Source of the DNA: Isoetes taiwanensis
Lineage: Eukaryota > Streptophyta > Lycopodiopsida > Isoetales > Isoetaceae
DNA: 64,000 bases
Direction: 5' to 3'
Assembly: GCA_021234155.1 (NCBI GenBank)
Contig: JAJEKV010000053.1
Location: 1-64,000 of the forward strand
The notes under the pieces were generated by a model. That model searched no databases, had not been told where the DNA came from, and saw only the letters and a list, made by a program, of their open reading frames with translations. This document shows, piece by piece, positions 12,585 to 22,816 of the stretch (positions are counted from its first letter, which is position 1; each line of letters starts with the position of its first letter). A program made the position numbers and the translations under genes.

Positions 12585-13020
12585 ATTGATGAGTTCAAGA
12601 TCGAGACTTCCCTCTTTCTTTCCCCTCCTCTTTTGGACAATGTAGCTTAGTTTACATGCTAAGTTCCATTGTCGAAAGAGGGTGAAAGCAAGGTTTGGGA
12701 AGTCTCGATGCTTGCACTCGTGTCGACATTTGGGATCAAGGAGGAGTTCAAGCATCGAGACTTCCCGGTCTTTCTTCCTTCTTTGGGCAATGTAGTTTAG
12801 TTTACATACCAAGTTCCATTGTGCAAAAGAGGGTGAAAGCAAGGACTGGAAGTCTCGATATGTTGCACTCATGGTTCCATTTGGGAATTCATGATGAGTT
12901 CAAGATCGAGACTTCCCGCCTTTTTCCCCGCCTCTTTGGGCAATGTAGCTTAGTTTGCATGCTAAGTTCCATTGTCCAAAGAGGCTGAAAGCAAAGATTG
13001 GGACGCCAATGTGCTTGCAC
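12585..13020. repeat. Foldback array A: three ~152-bp palindromic units
   Basis: Three tandem units start near 12591, 12743 and 12896. Each is an imperfect palindrome: a left arm containing 'catcgagacttccc', an inner 'cctctttgg(a/g)caatgtagctta', a centre near 'tttacatgctaagttcc', and the mirrored 'cattgt...aaagagg' and 'ggaagtctcgatg'. Each could fold as a hairpin of about 125 nt. No coding capacity is needed to explain the open frames seen on either strand here. Confidence 0.88.
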
Positions 13021-13056
13021 TCGGCGGGCTTTCTCTTTTGTTTGTCCTGTTTGTTG

Positions 13057-13118
13057 TATCTAAAGTGCCCACTAGGATGACATCGCCGCTTCATTTTAGG
13101 GGCACTTTAGATATATAC
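13057..13118. repeat. Inverted repeat, 13-bp arms
   Basis: The arms atctaaagtgccc and gggcactttagat flank about 30 bases. The sister copy at 15213-15250 has lost the loop and right arm, joining the left arm directly to 'actaggatatatac'. This is the clearest structural difference between the two 2.15-kb units. Confidence 0.7.
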
Positions 13119-13439
13119 AAAACAGATAATTGAAAAGGGAGTAAGCCCGAGCGTGACCCCTCTTGAATGGTTGTCAACTCACCGGGCTTGATGTTGTTCG
13201 CTGACAAACAATATAGACTTCCAACCCATTAGGTATGTAGAACACGTGCCACCCAAATGAAAATGTGTTTGTGCAACATGGCTCTTACCGCTGGCTTTGG
13301 GCTGCCTGAAATCCATATTCGGTCACAGCTACTGTTGCAAGAGTTGTCAAAGTTTCCTCACCATAGATCTTACATAGAAGAGTCAAAAGAGATGCGTGAT
13401 AAGATGAACGTGAATCAAGGATGAATATATGATTATGTT

Positions 13440-14012
13440 CAGAAGGCAGTTAACGGCCCGAGGGAGAAAAAGACCTGTGTTTATTGATGGGAAAGCTGGT
13501 AGGTGTAAGGTTTTCCTACTCAATGCTATATGTTTGTTAATCAGAGATGCCCCAGTTGATTGTTTTGCCCTCAGGTAAGAATTGCATTGGCTGGCCCGCT
13601 ATACCCAGAGGGAAAACGCCAAGCAGTCATTGTTTCAAATTCTCAGAATCGAGAATAGTGTTGTTGTGCATTCGGACTATTGAGGCCACGTTTGGAGGGA
13701 AATGTTTTGTGGCTGCATGCGACTTTAGGCAGATAGCGCCCATAGTACCAGTGTGGGGAGAAGTGCAAAAGAAGTCGCTTCTATTAAATCATGTGAGATT
13801 TGAGAGCATTTATTATTCACAAGTTAGATGTATGGGGTTAGAAATCTTTGCCGGACCCGAAAGTTAATAAACATTAGTGTCGCCCATAGGTGAGAATTGG
13901 CAATCGATGTTGTGACATTTGATTTGTTTTAAATAAGAACATCTATGGAATAATCTCGATTTTGTCCAAACACACGCTTTGTCTTAAAGTAGGAGCGTGT
14001 GTCAAATTATGA
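13440..14012 (+). pseudogene. Helitron-type PIF1 helicase fragment, copy 1
   Basis: Part of a PIF1-family helicase, the type that Helitron transposons carry to unwind DNA in rolling-circle transposition. Visible motifs in order: FIDGKA(G)xxK near 13480 (Walker A, damaged where the second Gly and Thr should be), LNAICLLI near 13525, an ALAG/YP segment near 13590, IEATFGGKCFVAA near 13680-13715, and CDFRQIAPIVPVWG near 13718-13760 (the DFRQ motif of PIF1 enzymes). At least three frameshifts break it. The downstream KVG-containing motif is cut off because this copy ends at the duplication junction. Confidence 0.85.
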
Positions 14013-14565
14013 GATTGTTGTTGACATCATGGTTGAGTTTAAGTTCAAAGATGAAAGCAACGGACTAAGAAGCCGCGGTAATTGACTAGCGGATTTATAA
14101 TTGGGCAAAGATGTGAGATGGGATTAAGATCCTAAAAGTGTATGAGTGATGAATATACACTCCACTTACGTTTGGAGACCTTGCTTTGCAAAAACATGGC
14201 CTTCTATCATTGTAAAGGAGGAAATTTCAATGCCCGGGTCATAGTTTTGTAGCTACTTGATGAGATCATATAGATTTTGGCATAAAACCTAACGGTTCAG
14301 ATGTGTAATGGTTCTTGAAGTACATAAAATTATGCACTTCTTGAAATTTACTTAAATTTGTGACTTTAAATTTACTGGGACTATTTGTATATGTTGAGTA
14401 GTTTGTTTGTTGCTGATGTTACTTTGTAAAAAGGGGGATGGCTTTGGAGGGTTTCATGGAGTGGATTTGGAAGCGTCGTCGCATGGGAGGGTGGTGGGTG
14501 GCTGTCATCTACGCTTGTCCGGTAAGGTTATGGTATTTTGGATTGTGATAAGTAAGGTTGTGTTC
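14013..14565. repeat. Third copy of the 'catggttgagtttaag' block
   Basis: This matches 11854-12410 and 10973-11525 through most of its length. It forms the first part of the second 2.15-kb unit. No gene is supported here. Confidence 0.85.
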
Positions 14566-14737
14566 GAAGTCGGCCGGTGTATTAAGTATTACAGGATTTT
14601 TGGCGGTGTAGTAGGTTGAATATTTTTGTGTGTATGCGTGTTCGAAAGGATTGGAGTGTGAGGTTGCAATGCCAAGGCCGCCGGATGATCGGGCTTGTGG
14701 TTGCTTTCATGCATTTGGGTTCATTGGATGTTGTAAT

Positions 14738-15188
14738 TGATGAGTTCAAGCATCGAGACTTCCCAATCTTTCTTTCCCCTCCTCTTTGGACAATGTAGCT
14801 TACTTTACATGCTAAGTTCCATTGTCGAAAAGGGGTGAAAGAAAGTTTGGAAAGTCTCGATGCTTGCACCGTGCCCATTTGGGATTCACGATGAGTTCAA
14901 AGCATCGAGACTTCCCGCCTTTTCTTTCGCCTCCTCTTTGGGCAATGTAGCTTAGTTTACATACTAAGTTCCATTGTGCAAAGAGGGTGAAAGCAAGGTT
15001 TGGGAAGTCTCGATGCTTGCACCCATGTCGATTTGGGAATTCATGATGAGTTCGAAGCTCATCGAGACTTCCCATTCTTTCTTTCGCCGCCTCTTTGGGC
15101 AATGTAGCTTAGTTTGCATGCTAAGTTCCATTGTCCAAAGAGGCGGAAAGCAAAGATTGGGACGCCTCAATGCTTGCACTCGGTCGGC
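14738..15188. repeat. Foldback array B: three ~152-bp palindromic units
   Basis: Same structure as array A, with units starting near 14742, 14893 and 15048. The arms agcatcgagacttccc and gggaagtctcgatgct are nearly perfect in the second and third units. The order and internal variants of the units parallel array A, which shows that the array was already triplicated before the 2.15-kb segment was duplicated. Confidence 0.88.
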
Positions 15189-15579
15189 TTAGTCTTTTTG
15201 TTTGTCCCGCTTTGTTGTATCTAAAAGTGCCCACTAGGATATATACAAACGGGGATAATTGAAAAGGGAGTAAGCCCGGGCGCGGACCCCTTTGAATGGT
15301 TGTCAACTCACCAGGCTTGATATTGTTGTGACAAACAATATAGACTTCTCGAACCCATTAGGTATGTAGAGCACGTGCCACCCAAATGAAAATGTGCTTG
15401 TGCAACATGGCTCTCACCGCTGTCGGCTTTTGGGGCTGCCCGAAATCCATATTCGGGTCCATGACTACTGTTTGCAAGAGTTGTCAAAGTTTCCTCACCA
15501 TAGATCTTACATAGAAGAGTCAAAAGAGATGCGTGATAAGATGAATGTGAATCAAGGATGAATATATGATTATGTTCAG

Positions 15580-16380
15580 AAGACGGTGCACGGCCCAGGG
15601 ATAAAAAGACCTGTGTTTATTGATGGGAAAGCTGGTACAGGTAAGGTTTTCCTACTCAATGCTATATGTTTGTTAATCGAAGGCGTCCCGCTTGATTGTT
15701 TTGCCCTCGCAAGAATTGCATTGGCTGGCCTGCTATACCCTAGGGAGGGGAAAATCAAGGCAGATCATTGTTTCAAATTCCCAGAATCGAATAGTGTTGT
15801 TGTGCACTCGACTATTGAGGCCACGTTTGGAGGAAAATGTTTTGTGGCTGCAGGCTTAATTTTAGGCGCATAGCCCATAGTACCAGTGCGGGAAAAGTGC
15901 AACAAGAGTCGCCTATTAAATCATGTGAGATTTGAGAGCATTTATTATTCACAAGTTAGATGTATCGCTTAGAAATGCCGCGGACCTAGAGTTAATAACA
16001 TTAGTGTCGTCCATAGGTGAGAATTGGCAATCGATGTTGTGACATTTGATTTGTTTTTCGACAAGAACATCTATGGAATACCCGACTTTGCCCAAACACA
16101 CGCTTTGTCTTAAAGTAGGAGCCGTGGTGTCAAATTATGAGATTGTTGGATGCGAGTAAAGGGGTTGTGAAGAACGCTAGAGTTGTTATACACGAAATGC
16201 ATAACAGCCTTTGTGGGACCCCGACTTTTGGATATGAGGAGACGAGCTCGAGAAAATATACATGTGATTTGTCGGCAGATTTCTTCCACCAAATTTGGGC
16301 CGCCTTTTACATACATAGATCGCCACCGCCGCTCAAGCTTGCATACTCACATCTGTAACGAGTACAAATGTTGTTTTTAG
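15580..16380 (+). pseudogene. Helitron-type PIF1 helicase fragment, copy 2
   Basis: Better preserved sister of the 13.4-kb fragment. An open frame from 15586 reads FIDGKAGTGKVFLLNA (Walker A, with GTGKV instead of GTGKT), then ALAGLLYP, then HSTIEATFGGKCFVAAG near 15805-15850. After that the DFRQ motif is disrupted. Later segments in other frames include HTLCLKVGAVV near 16095-16130, matching the LKVG motif near the end of Helitron helicases. The frame then runs on, with a fragment at 16137-16355. No Rep (HUH) domain was recognised upstream, so this is not an autonomous element. Confidence 0.88.
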
Positions 16381-16516
16381 AGAATTGCTTGAATAGTTGG
16401 TAATTTTTTTCCGCCATTATTTGTGATGGAGTTTTGATAACTTTAAATGTGTTCTGAAAACTTGTGTTCGTTGTGTTCGCAGCAGCTACGTAATTCTCGC
16501 GGGCTGACCTCGTTTA

Positions 16517-17625
16517 TTGGTGCATGATGATGAGGTATCCCTTGATGTGATCTCTTCTACTGTGTATGTAAAGATTTTTATTTTGAGGAAATGTTGCAGT
16601 GCAAATGATGCTGGAAACATAGGAAGTGCGAGAACAATTTGTCCATTGGTTCAATTAACTCCTTACCAAGCAAATTGGACAATTAAAGTAAAAGTAATGT
16701 GGAAAGGACCTTTACGAGAGTTTGAGAATAGGCGAAGACCAGGCAAGGGGAAATTGTTTAATGTGGAGCTAAGAGACAAGGATTTATGCAAATTTAAATT
16801 GATTTGGATTCTTACTTCCGTTGTTTTATGAATATTTAGAGAGTCGCCTTAATATATGAGGGAAGGAAATTCAAAGCAATAATGTTTTGACGAGGCACTG
16901 GACAAATACCCTACAAATGTAACTTTGAGTTGATGAAGGTAGGTTATAGGTTGATGCATAAATTGGGGATTATGTCATGAATAGAGGTAGTCGTTGGAGT
17001 TCTTTGTGGACATGTAGATGTATTACATCTCAATAATTGAAGTTGCCAGTGATGGGACTATGGAGGTGGGAAACTCAATGGAGCGTAAGTTTGCAAAAGT
17101 AGATGAATTGCAAAGCACCTTATGGAAAGTGGCCTTTGGTACATGAAATACTTTCCATTTGTTTGTTATGGTGTTGAGATAGAATACATTGTATAATTTC
17201 TCCGCGGATGTCATTGAATTGTTTGCTCAGTCCAGGTCGTAAACTGTTCAGAGGGAAATATGATAAGCAAGATGTTTTAAAACGCACCATCACCTCCCTT
17301 GATGAAAGGTATTTTATGAATACAACACAACGCGGTGGCTATTTTCTAAGAAAGGAAACATATTCTAGTGGAAAAAGTGTAAATGTGAGCCTATGGGGAG
17401 ATCTTGCTGTGAATGAAAGAGAGAAGCTGTGGCAAATGTTGTGTGACATCCCAATAGTAATACTGACTCGTGTTCGAGCTAGCACATTTCGAGGTTCTAC
17501 TAATACTATTGATTGAATTAAATTGGCGATTGAAACTGGCCGACAGATAGTGTCTTACGCAGTGTCTCTTTGTCAATAAAACAATGATGGAATTAAATCC
17601 AAACACTATTCCGCCATCGCTTTAC
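16517..17625 (+). pseudogene. RPA1-like single-strand DNA-binding protein, broken
   Basis: Related to the large subunit of replication protein A, which binds single-stranded DNA through OB folds. Plant Helitrons often carry such genes, and this one follows the helicase directly. The first OB fold starts near 16643 with LTPYQANWTIKVKV and GKGKLFNVELRD; the linker carries KVDEL near 17100 and DVIELFAQS near 17211; the second OB fold shows TITSLDE, then GKSVNVSLWGDLAVNE near 17372-17415 and PIVILTRVRASTFRG near 17450-17495; LNPNTIPPSL near 17593 matches the segment after it. Frameshifts and stops lie between 16830 and 17210 and at 17514. Zinc-binding C-terminal sequence was not found. Confidence 0.85.
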
Positions 17626-17639
17626 GCGCGACATGGTGG

Positions 17640-18705
17640 GTTAATTGACTTCCTTTTAAATATTGTAACATGCTAATCTAACCACACTAAAGGTATGAGC
17701 AAGACGGACAGAAGTGTACAACGACGCCAGCAGGTACATTGCATGATCGTGCATTTGTATCAGACATATTACAACCTTCTGTTGGGGATGGGCAGGTAGG
17801 TTGTTAGTATGAGGTATGTTGATTCCTCGCTTTTGCGCCGCCATTCTAAGTTGCTTCTTGTGGAGATTGAGTATTTCAATGTTCGCCAGCGCATAACGCT
17901 TATTGATCCAAACCAGCCAATGTGATATGAGGCATGTCTAAGATGCATGAAGAAGGTAAGTGTTTAGAATCAGAATTTTGGTGCGAGAAATGGGGCTGAC
18001 TCTTGAACCATTAAACAGTTGAGAGAGCTTTGATTTACCAATTGGTTTGAAATGGATGTGTGATGTCATTGTTATGGTCGGTATATATTCCATGCAACGT
18101 TGGGAGATGCAACAGAGAAATTGTAGTTACTATCTTCAATAATGAAGGAGAACAAATCTTAGGCCACACTACAAATGAGATATAAAAAATGAGGGATAAT
18201 GTAAGATAAGATTGGGGTGAGATTCTCACGGGATGAATTTGTGATAGAAATTAACAAAAGTTATCGATTGGGAGAATAATCAACAAGAATATTATTCTCT
18301 TTATGGAGCACCTTTGGATTAGCAAAATATTCGACTAAGCCGTGGTTCGCATGCAATACAATGGATTCAAGAGTCACAGAGTTGTGGTTCGTGGAAGTCA
18401 CTATAGATTGGGAAGTCAACTGAGGTTGTGATAGACTAATAAAGAGGTGTAAAATGAGATTGGGAGGAGAGTTTAATCGATTCAGCTTGGAGTGGTCGAT
18501 CTAACTAAGTAGTTAATTTGAAATTGATATTATGTCATCTATTAGAAACTTTGACTTTTCTTGTGAAGTTGTCTTTGTGTTTGGGATTTTGTTCTCAAAC
18601 TCTATCTCGTTGTCTTTATGAAGTCGCTTCCATGGTACAATGAGATTTTGGTTAATTAGTAATAATAGAGGTACTTATATGAAGTGATTTGGATGATAAT
18701 ATTCC
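17640..18705. other. No gene recognised
   Basis: AT-rich sequence after the RPA-like remnant with no clear coding or repeat structure. It could include the 3' part of the Helitron, but I could not find a convincing terminal hairpin followed by CTRR. Confidence 0.4.
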
Positions 18706-18708
18706 CGG

Positions 18709-18890
18709 TCGGATCCATGATTAAACTTATGCGTGAAACTTATTGCTAATATTTGTTACTAAAATGATGTTTAACAAGTGATAAATCTATTGATCGCCGG
18801 GTACCCATGATTAAACTTTACGCGGAAACTTATTGCTAATATTTGTTCTTGAAATGATGTTTAACAAGTGATAAATCTATTGATGGCATG
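18709..18890. repeat. Two-copy tandem repeat, 90 bp
   Basis: Two head-to-tail copies starting near 18711 and 18801, each carrying 'ccatgattaaactt' and 'aacaagtgataaatctattg'. The copies differ by a few substitutions and short gaps. Confidence 0.9.
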
Positions 18891-19522
18891 ACAACTGGTA
18901 AATTTAGTCGTGGTATTTGTGAACGAAGTGATGTGTATGATAATGTGTTTGAGAAAAAGACTGGTAAGTTATAGGTTAGTTCTCGACGACCTGTGCGAGA
19001 TTACTGGTATGCTTGAATAGTGAAAAGAGGACAGAGAAGGTTTATATGAAGGCGGGGATTACGAATGACATACAGCTGGGGTCGATAAGTTGGAGGTGGA
19101 GAATATATTCTTGAAGGCAAAGGTGGTGTCTATTATAGCGATGCTTTGGAGTTTACACGTTGAATATGAACCTCGGTACATGGACCTTATTGTGCCCAAA
19201 TGTGCACAATAAGGAGGTGATATATTTGAGAAAATTTCTTCAGTGCACACAACATTTTAGATCTATACCTAATTGATCTCACTCTAAATTTAAAAAAAAG
19301 GATTTTGGTGGCAATGTAATCTCCATGCTTGAAACGACTTGGCCAACTCAGCCCCCTCTGTTCCTTGGTTGGCCTTTGGGGAAAATTGGGATAGGGATGT
19401 AATTTGCTGCTTCAAATTAGCACCCTCATTCCGGCAATCGAAGTTTGGCTAGGTGTCTCCTAACTAATGAATTAATTAGCTTAATTAACTTACTTAGGTA
19501 ATTAATCTTTAATTAAACCCTT

Positions 19523-19547
19523 ATTAATTTAGCATAGCTAAATTAAT
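19523..19547. repeat. Perfect 11-bp inverted repeat with 3-nt loop
   Basis: attaatttagc, then ata, then gctaaattaat. It lies in a TTAATTAA-rich tract (19450-19560) made of several overlapping short palindromes. No function can be assigned. Confidence 0.7.
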
Positions 19548-20729
19548 GGATTTATGGTTAATTAGGTAGGTTAGATACCCCCATGATGGCATATCCTCAC
19601 CAAGGTGATGTGTTGGTGTATTTATACATACCTTTGTATAAATATGTGGAACATCACAACATCTTTTACCTTCTTATTAAAAAAATTTCCTTTTCAAAGT
19701 AAGAGTTGGTTTTATCATCTTATATTATAATGTTATTGTGTAAGTGTTGGGCCCAGCCCTAATTTGGAGGGCCCAGATTTGATGAAGCCAATGGACGAGA
19801 TGATGCCGCGCCGGTTCCGGAGATAACTTGGTTTTTGCTAGGGTGAAGGTGGCTATGGCACCTTCGAAAAATAGGTGTGAAGGCAAACCGTTTTTGATTT
19901 TCCTTTAGTTATGACTGCTATAGCTAGGAAATTAGGACAAAGGCTCCATTTTTGTTTCTTCTTCTCCGCTGCGGACATGCCGCCATAGCCGGGCAGGACG
20001 CTTTTGAGGGCTTAGAGTTGCGGCGATGGTGGAATAATGGACGTTTTGAGTGTTTGTGTGTAAGGATGTGCCGGAGTTGAATACACCCCAAGTCCGTTGA
20101 GCTTCAAAACTCGCTTCCGCTGATTTGGCCTGGCTGATTTGAGTTATGTAGGATCACCGACCGAACAATGAAGCTTTCGAACAAGCTTCCCGCACCTCTT
20201 CTATAGCCATTTTTACGTAATGCCGATAAATATACAAAGTCAAATTAGGTCGCCGACACAATGACTCGCTTGTTTATCTCGATGTTAATTTGGGATAATG
20301 ATTCTAGAACTTCGAAGTTCTTCCGGGGCATGTCTGTGCATGATGATTTGCCATTACCAGCTAATATTGCAGTTCCGGATATATTTGTTGCTATACTACC
20401 AGATTTGGTGCCGAAATGATGTCTGCTTGAGATGATTTGAATGCAATGGAGACTCGATGTATAGTATGAGAACTCAGAATTTGATCACAATATTTTCATG
20501 GATTCAAGAGATCCCTACGATTTTGAGCATTTATATATTTGTTTTTGTTTGTTACTACCTTCTGAAGTGTTTGATGCGGCTTTATTCTTTATTCTAAAGG
20601 CATTTAACAATCGCAGGTCCCTAGGAATAGCCAGCTCTTTGACGCAAATAAAGGTTAGTTTTCTTCACTGCAGATTCTGTTTGTATATTGAGTGCTTGCA
20701 GAAGAATTGTTTTGCCTGTTGCTATGCAG

Positions 20730-20865
20730 ATCTATAGCATTGGCTGCACAAGGGGGTAGTTTCCTAGATCTCAAAATGCTCACCCTTTTTGGAATTGGGG
20801 CAGTTCTTTTAAGAGGTGCCGGTTGCACTATAAACGACTTGCTTGATAGGGACATCGATGGAAAG
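20730..20865 (+). CDS. PPT1: COQ2/PPT1 4-hydroxybenzoate polyprenyltransferase exon
   Basis: One exon of the mitochondrial 4-hydroxybenzoate polyprenyltransferase, the membrane enzyme that attaches the prenyl tail to the ubiquinone ring precursor. The reading SIALAAQGG, then [18 protein letters not shown], then [12 protein letters not shown] contains the NDxxDxxxD prenyl-diphosphate/Mg-binding motif of the UbiA family. The exon is bounded by ttgcctgttgctatgcAG and by GTtaga, both canonical. It is 136 nt and fully open. I did not find the neighbouring exons: upstream sequence should end with the conserved TWLLAWPCMW stretch and downstream should start VDRT-like. It is therefore either one exon of a gene with long introns or a captured gene fragment. 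The kinase fragment 440 bp downstream favours the second. Confidence 0.85.
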
Positions 20866-21304
20866 GTTAGATTATGTCCCCAACTTTGCTCATTTGTTCA
20901 TCCATGAAATTGTCTCTCAAGTTTATGTTTTCCCATATGTTGGGTAGATGTTGGGTAGATTTATGTAATCCTGTGCAGCAGTACAAGGGATTTTAGATCC
21001 TTTAGGAATATTAGATTTTATAGTAATGGCATATTTGTTCTTTTTTATAGTAATGGTAGTTTGTGCGTGATGAACTTAATTTATCGATACTGAGGGGTAA
21101 GCTATAAGGGCTTATACTACAATTTTAACTTGCCATCTAGGGTTTTTTTTTAGCTGGTGATATACAAAATGCACTGTTATCTCATGCTTGATCAACCATA
21201 AACCATTATATGGAAAATCATGCCATTTTTCTGATACTTAGTTTCTAAATGATTACCTTCAGCTTTAACATTTTCTAGGATTTTTCTGTTTACATTTGTT
21301 TACA

Positions 21305-21665
21305 AGATGACAAGATGAGTCTCTTCAGATCTTCAGGACCTTGGGAACTCCCAATGAGAAGATATGGTCTGATTATGTTAATCTGCCTGCAGTTAAAAAT
21401 GCAACTTCAAGAACCATTTGTAAGAGCTCAGCTTTGTTATTTCCTTTTTTTTTATCAATCTCAAGGACCACACAAGTCGGGTTTTTGGAGTAATAAACTC
21501 CTATCTTGGATTATTTATCCACATGGTTTTAGAATGGAGACCTTTACTCCAGGAATTAAGCGTGGGTGCAGCGGAAAAGAAGCTCTGCAGCACAATCGGT
21601 TCCAAAAGGTGCCTTTACCAAAAATGAAGGAACTTTATGCAAACCTTCTCTGTTTGTAATGACCA
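21305..21665 (+). pseudogene. CDKG (PITSLRE-type) kinase C-terminal fragment
   Basis: Two pieces of a cyclin-dependent kinase of the CDKG/CDK11 type. The first, near 21325-21420, reads LQIFRTLGTPNEKIWSDY then NLPAVKNA in one frame and ends at a possible GT donor, matching the segment after kinase subdomain X. The second, 21477-21655, reads SGFWSNKLLSW then EALQHNRFQKVPLPKMKEL, matching the end of the catalytic domain and the VPLPKxK tail typical of CDKG. The first piece is in a different frame from the second, the DPxKRI segment is scrambled, and the catalytic lobe is missing, so this is a fragment and not a working kinase. Confidence 0.75.
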
Positions 21666-21669
21666 TGAT

Positions 21670-22160
21670 CGGTAAGCCTTTCTATGTGCTTTGTGTGGCG
21701 CTTTGAAAGGTCAATTAAAAGTCCGGATCCTTTAGAAGAATGAGAAAGCGTGAACTCCATTAAGACTGTGGATCTTGGAACATGAGGTCTTTTGATTGAG
21801 ACATTATTTTCATTGGTCTAACACTGCTAAATCACGACTTTGAATGAGAAATTTCTATATGGAGCTTCCCATGTGGACACATGCTGGCCTTCACACAATT
21901 TTACGACTTAGACAAAGTTTCCTATTCATTGGGAAGCACAACTAAGATTTCTTAAGATGAACATGGCCATGTAAATTAAATTGCATTTACCAACATTTCT
22001 TTTTTTAAATGAAACAACTAGAACAAGTAATACAAAATATGGACTCTTAAGATGGACATGACCATCTAAATTAAATTGAATGTATATATGCAACATAACA
22101 TTACAATGTAACCACACAAAATCAATGTAATAGGCTACTAACAATGTAATAACCTGCTTT
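21670..22160. other. No gene; short repeated phrases
   Basis: No coding signal. The phrase 'cttaagatg(a/g)acatg(g/a)cca' with 'taaattaaattg' is present near 21952 and 22048, showing an old local duplication. Confidence 0.45.
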
Positions 22161-22179
22161 TAGCGATGGTATGAACCAA

Positions 22180-22380
22180 ATGTGCACAAACATTTGTATG
22201 TTAGAAAAGTTCTAACAAATGTTACATGTTGAAAATATAAAGAATATATGTTGAACCATTGAAATAAATGTGTAGAAACGTTTGTATGTAGGGCCAAAGT
22301 TCTAACCAAGAACATGTTGAACCATTGAGATAAATATGCGTAAAAGTTTGTATGTAGGGCTAAAGTTCTAATCGCCACGC
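22180..22380. repeat. Three-copy tandem repeat, ~70-80 bp
   Basis: A unit with 'gtttgtatgtagggc', 'aaagttctaa' and 'atgttgaaccattgagataa' (or close variants) is repeated near 22185, 22278 and 22345. The first copy is the most diverged. Confidence 0.75.
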
Positions 22381-22689
22381 TACCTTTTTGTGTGCCTCTA
22401 AAACAACAATGATAAGGAAAAAAACAAAGCCAAGGAAAACCACCATCCCAACTTTTAACCGAGCTTGGCTTTCTATAGTAATGTGAAAAATTAATACATT
22501 GGCAAGGGTTCAAATCCCATGGGCATAACAACTAAAAAAAGTATGGCATAATAGCAACTAAAATTACCGCGGAAGGCAACTACCGTAATAATTAACAACT
22601 TCCCAAAAAATTGTCTCATTGCCTCATCAAAAAAATTGTCTCATTGAAAATGAAAAGCATCTAGCCTTAAAGGGTCGCCCAAGAAAAAC

Positions 22690-22816
22690 TCTTAGAAGAT
22701 AAGTAGGGATACCTTCCAAGTTAGGGGCATTATCGGGCCTATCATTTACAGGTTCTTAGAGGATAAGTAGGGACACCTTCCAAGTTAGGGGCATTACTGG
22801 CCTATCATTTACTGGT
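22690..22816. repeat. Two-copy tandem repeat, ~63 bp
   Basis: Two near-identical copies of a unit starting 'tcttagaggataagtaggga', running through 'ccttccaagttaggggcatt' to 'cctatcatttac'. The sequence just after the second copy ('caacgctgggcac') recurs near 23745, so this belongs to a wider repeat family. Confidence 0.9.

Larger units (their letters stand above)
11854..16148. repeat. Tandem duplication of a ~2.15-kb Helitron-derived unit
   Basis: Unit 1 (11854-14012) and unit 2 (14013-16140) share one layout: 'catggttgagtttaag' block, 'ggttatggtattttg' block, three ~152-bp foldback units, a 'tgtatctaaa' block, and a helicase fragment. The 8-bp word gattgttg sits at the start of unit 1, at the junction, and at the end of unit 2 (11854, 14013, 16141), as expected if the duplication arose through short shared sequence. 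After unit 2 the helicase continues into new sequence, so unit 2 keeps the original 3' context. Unit 1 carries an extra ~35 bp near 13080. Confidence 0.88.

Noticed and set aside
12579-15192. Several ~100-codon frames with repeated CKHRDFPN and QWNLACKL segments
   Set aside because: They are translations of the palindromic 152-bp units on both strands and show no independent coding signal.
19740-20500. Possible upstream COQ2 exons before 20730
   Set aside because: The conserved segment expected just before this exon could not be found in any frame.
22500-22530. ggttcaaatcc, a tRNA B-box-like word, as a possible SINE or tRNA
   Set aside because: No A box at the right distance, no cloverleaf, and no repeat copy with poly(A).
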